NCBI GenBank assembly: GCA_900555195.1
Contig: USKC01000137.1
Location: forward strand, 1-7,932
Length of the DNA: 7,932 nt
Source of the DNA: an uncultured Lachnospiraceae bacterium
GTDB taxonomy: Bacteria > Bacillota > Clostridia > Lachnospirales > Lachnospiraceae
Direction: 5' to 3'
The notes beneath the pieces were generated by a model. It made no database searches. It was not told the origin of the DNA and saw nothing but the letters and a program-made list of their open reading frames with translations. A program made the position numbers and the translations under genes. Position 1 is the stretch's first letter. Every line of letters starts with the position of its first letter. Shown in pieces: positions 7,601 through 7,932 of this stretch.

Positions 7601-7912
7601 CTTCCTCTCTTCTATATAAAGAAGCAGCGTTGCCACACAATGTTTACACAGCCCGGAATAGGAATAATAAGCAGGGCACTCACAAAAATACTCCAGAATT
7701 TCCCTGTATTCTTCATCCACCTTGATGTCCACCTCATATAGCTCTCCCCTGCTGCCGCTCACCTTTGAAGAAATCTCGACAATTTCAAACCCGTCCTCCT
7801 GCGCATTCTCCCATTCCAGCTCATAAACAGCCCCATGCTGCGCAAGATTTTCCCCCTTTTCAAATGTCACCGCCTTGCTACACTCTCTACGCACATCCGT
7901 TTTATTCAGCAT
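4640..7912 (-). CDS. SWIM zinc-finger SNF2-family DNA helicase/translocase
   Basis: A 1090-residue ATP-dependent SF2 translocase expected to move on double-stranded DNA and remodel protein–DNA complexes. Its exact role in bacteria is not settled. Residues about 55–100 contain a SWIM finger, CxCx9CxH (C77, C79, C89, H91), a likely zinc and DNA or protein binding site. Residues about 130–600 form a poorly conserved region that matches the place of the bacterial SNF2-associated domain. The SNF2 ATPase follows: Walker A DDMGLGKT (651–658, K657), Walker B DEAQ (754–757), motif III LTGTPVEN (781–788), a C-terminal helicase lobe with LLFSQF and AGGTGLNL, and motif VI with HRIGQ (1032–1036). All catalytic motifs look intact, and the length is usual for the Firmicute family. 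The ATG at 7912 has AAGGA seven bases upstream. It converges on the CheB–CheR gene with a 99-base gap, which suggests an independent unit. It has no nuclease, methylase or other defence partner in view. Confidence 0.96.
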   Translation of the reverse strand: MLNKTDVRRECSKAVTFEKGENLAQHGAVYELEWENAQEDGFEIVEISSKVSGSRGELYEVDIKVDEEYREILEYFCECPAYYSYSGLCKHCVATLLLYIEERKGGRARSLQPMRGRKISPVRSSSYGFEALLGRYSLQDKVSLLQKEMIGKVRLEPHFTLYGDVLRVEFRIGHSRMYVLKDVGTFAAAVAQKQRVTYGKELDFYHQEEAFSPQALPLVRFLVFSLLQGATYMEGYFPELYGRELCVSADRMDPFWESVAALTIYGKLSGEEEKEWVLQEGEPERKLDIAGEGAGILVEINRMPMLTGRNYLYFFDEGRIWRTSVEQLEQVKEFLEYMNGFGKNGLYVAPKELPAFTRDMLPVLSQSFQVSIRNFELSAFLPEKGRFELYLDAPQRNLLTGELYVIYGEEKFDLFAPIDLAGRRDVRKEIEVSGTVASFFNAFDPERKQLAIAGEEEVYAFIREGLGRLQEVCAEWSVQIYISDALKGVRILPAPHIRVGISLAGELLELSFTSEELSAGQLAEILSRYDRKRKYYRLKDGSFLDLSDEGLVALAGLGQSFALQEEDLEKGRMELPAYRALYLDARLQNGGSISLNKDRNFRSLVRNMKTVEDGDYEVPTELDKVLRGYQKTGFMWIKALKANGFGGILADDMGLGKTLQVIAFLLSEWKDGGAEKREISLVVTPASLVYNWKSELERFAPTLQVTLAAGSASERKAVIAGIQKTGGVLVTSYDLLRRDLDKYEGMEVANQILDEAQFIKNHSTQAARSVKAVRSRFRLALTGTPVENRLSELWSIFDFVMPGFLFSYSRFREEMEAPIMNKGDEEASESLQKMIRPFVMRRLKKDVLSDLPDKIEKNMYAAMEGEQKELYAAHVQRLLYSLSGQTEKEYASNRIQVLAELTKLRQICCDPGLLFEGYRGGSAKMQLCLELIRNACEGGHKVLLFSQFTSMLERLKEAMRKEKIQYYSLDGSTPKAKRLELAEAFNQDKTQVFCISLKAGGTGLNLTGADIVIHYDPWWNVAVQNQATDRAHRIGQQNVVTVYRLIAKGTIEEKIVALQEKKKELAEQILGQEEMGLAALTKEALMEILG

Positions 7913-7932
7913 CTTTCCATCCTTTTCCCCTC
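7906..7932 (-). other. Short open frame overlapping the helicase start: possible tail of an upstream gene or four-codon leader
   Basis: On the - strand, the frame that enters at the window edge reads E-G-K-R-M-E-R-C and stops with TGA at 7908–7906, overlapping the helicase ATG (7912–7910) by a few bases. It may be the last codons of an upstream gene that is translationally coupled to the helicase. It may instead be a four-codon leader starting at the ATG at 7920, which has GAGGGG six bases before it. It may also be chance. Only 27 bases are visible, so the call is weak. Confidence 0.25.
7920..7926 (-). promoter_or_regulatory. Ribosome binding site of the SNF2 helicase gene
   Basis: On the - strand AAAAGGA ends seven bases before the ATG at 7912–7910, a standard spacing. 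The helicase frame stays open to the window edge, but no other ATG, GTG or TTG in that frame is present in 7913–7932. The site supports the start at 7912. Confidence 0.7.

Noticed and set aside
4640..7912. The helicase as part of an anti-phage defence system, since SNF2 proteins occur in systems such as DISARM.
   Set aside because: No methylase, nuclease, phospholipase-D-like or other defence partner is present, and SWIM–SNF2 helicases are common stand-alone chromosomal genes in Firmicutes. A partner beyond the right edge cannot be excluded.
1..7932. tRNA, rRNA, CRISPR array, insertion sequence or phage attachment site.
   Set aside because: No cloverleaf-like sequence, regular spaced direct repeats, transposase gene or terminal inverted repeats were seen. 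The three genes fill nearly the whole window.

Overview
The window holds three large protein-coding genes and very little else. Two tandem + strand signalling genes (about 1–4540) face a - strand helicase gene (4640–7912). The organism is most likely a member of the Bacillota, class Clostridia, perhaps a Lachnospiraceae-like gut or anaerobic lineage. The reasons are strong purine-rich ribosome binding sites (GGAGG, AAGGA), a base composition near 50% GC by eye, a SWIM/SNF2 helicase of the architecture common in Firmicutes, and a GAF–degenerate GGDEF–EAL protein of a type frequent in Clostridia. This assignment is an inference from gene style, not from a marker gene.

Region 1 (2–1786, +) encodes a GAF–GGDEF(degenerate)–EAL protein. 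The cyclase site is destroyed (WETEF in place of GGDEF), while every recognised EAL catalytic motif is present, so it is predicted to hydrolyse c-di-GMP. The reading frame is open to the left edge and its first ATG has no ribosome binding site, so the gene is probably cut by the window.

Region 2 (1787–1978) is a 192-base leader with no gene. It carries several inverted repeats built on TTCGG/CCGAA and a compact 7-bp-stem palindrome, ending in a good GGAGG site.

Region 3 (1979–4540, +) encodes an 853-residue CheB–CheR fusion: a methylesterase domain with its Ser-His-Asp triad but no receiver domain, an SAM-dependent methyltransferase domain, a PAS-like region, a heptad-repeat coiled coil and a terminal PAS domain. 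It has no histidine kinase module.

Region 4 (4541–4639) is a short convergent gap with an imperfect 16-bp hairpin that may act as a terminator.

Region 5 (4640–7912, -) encodes a 1090-residue SWIM zinc-finger SNF2 helicase with complete ATPase motifs. The last 20 bases hold its ribosome binding site and an overlapping frame that may be the tail of an upstream gene.

Together, the two + strand genes suggest a sensory locus in which c-di-GMP turnover and receptor (or other protein) glutamate methylation/demethylation sit side by side. No chemoreceptor, CheA, CheW or flagellar gene is visible, so the target is unknown. The helicase is convergent and probably unrelated. I see no RNA gene, CRISPR array, insertion sequence or clearly novel multi-gene system here.
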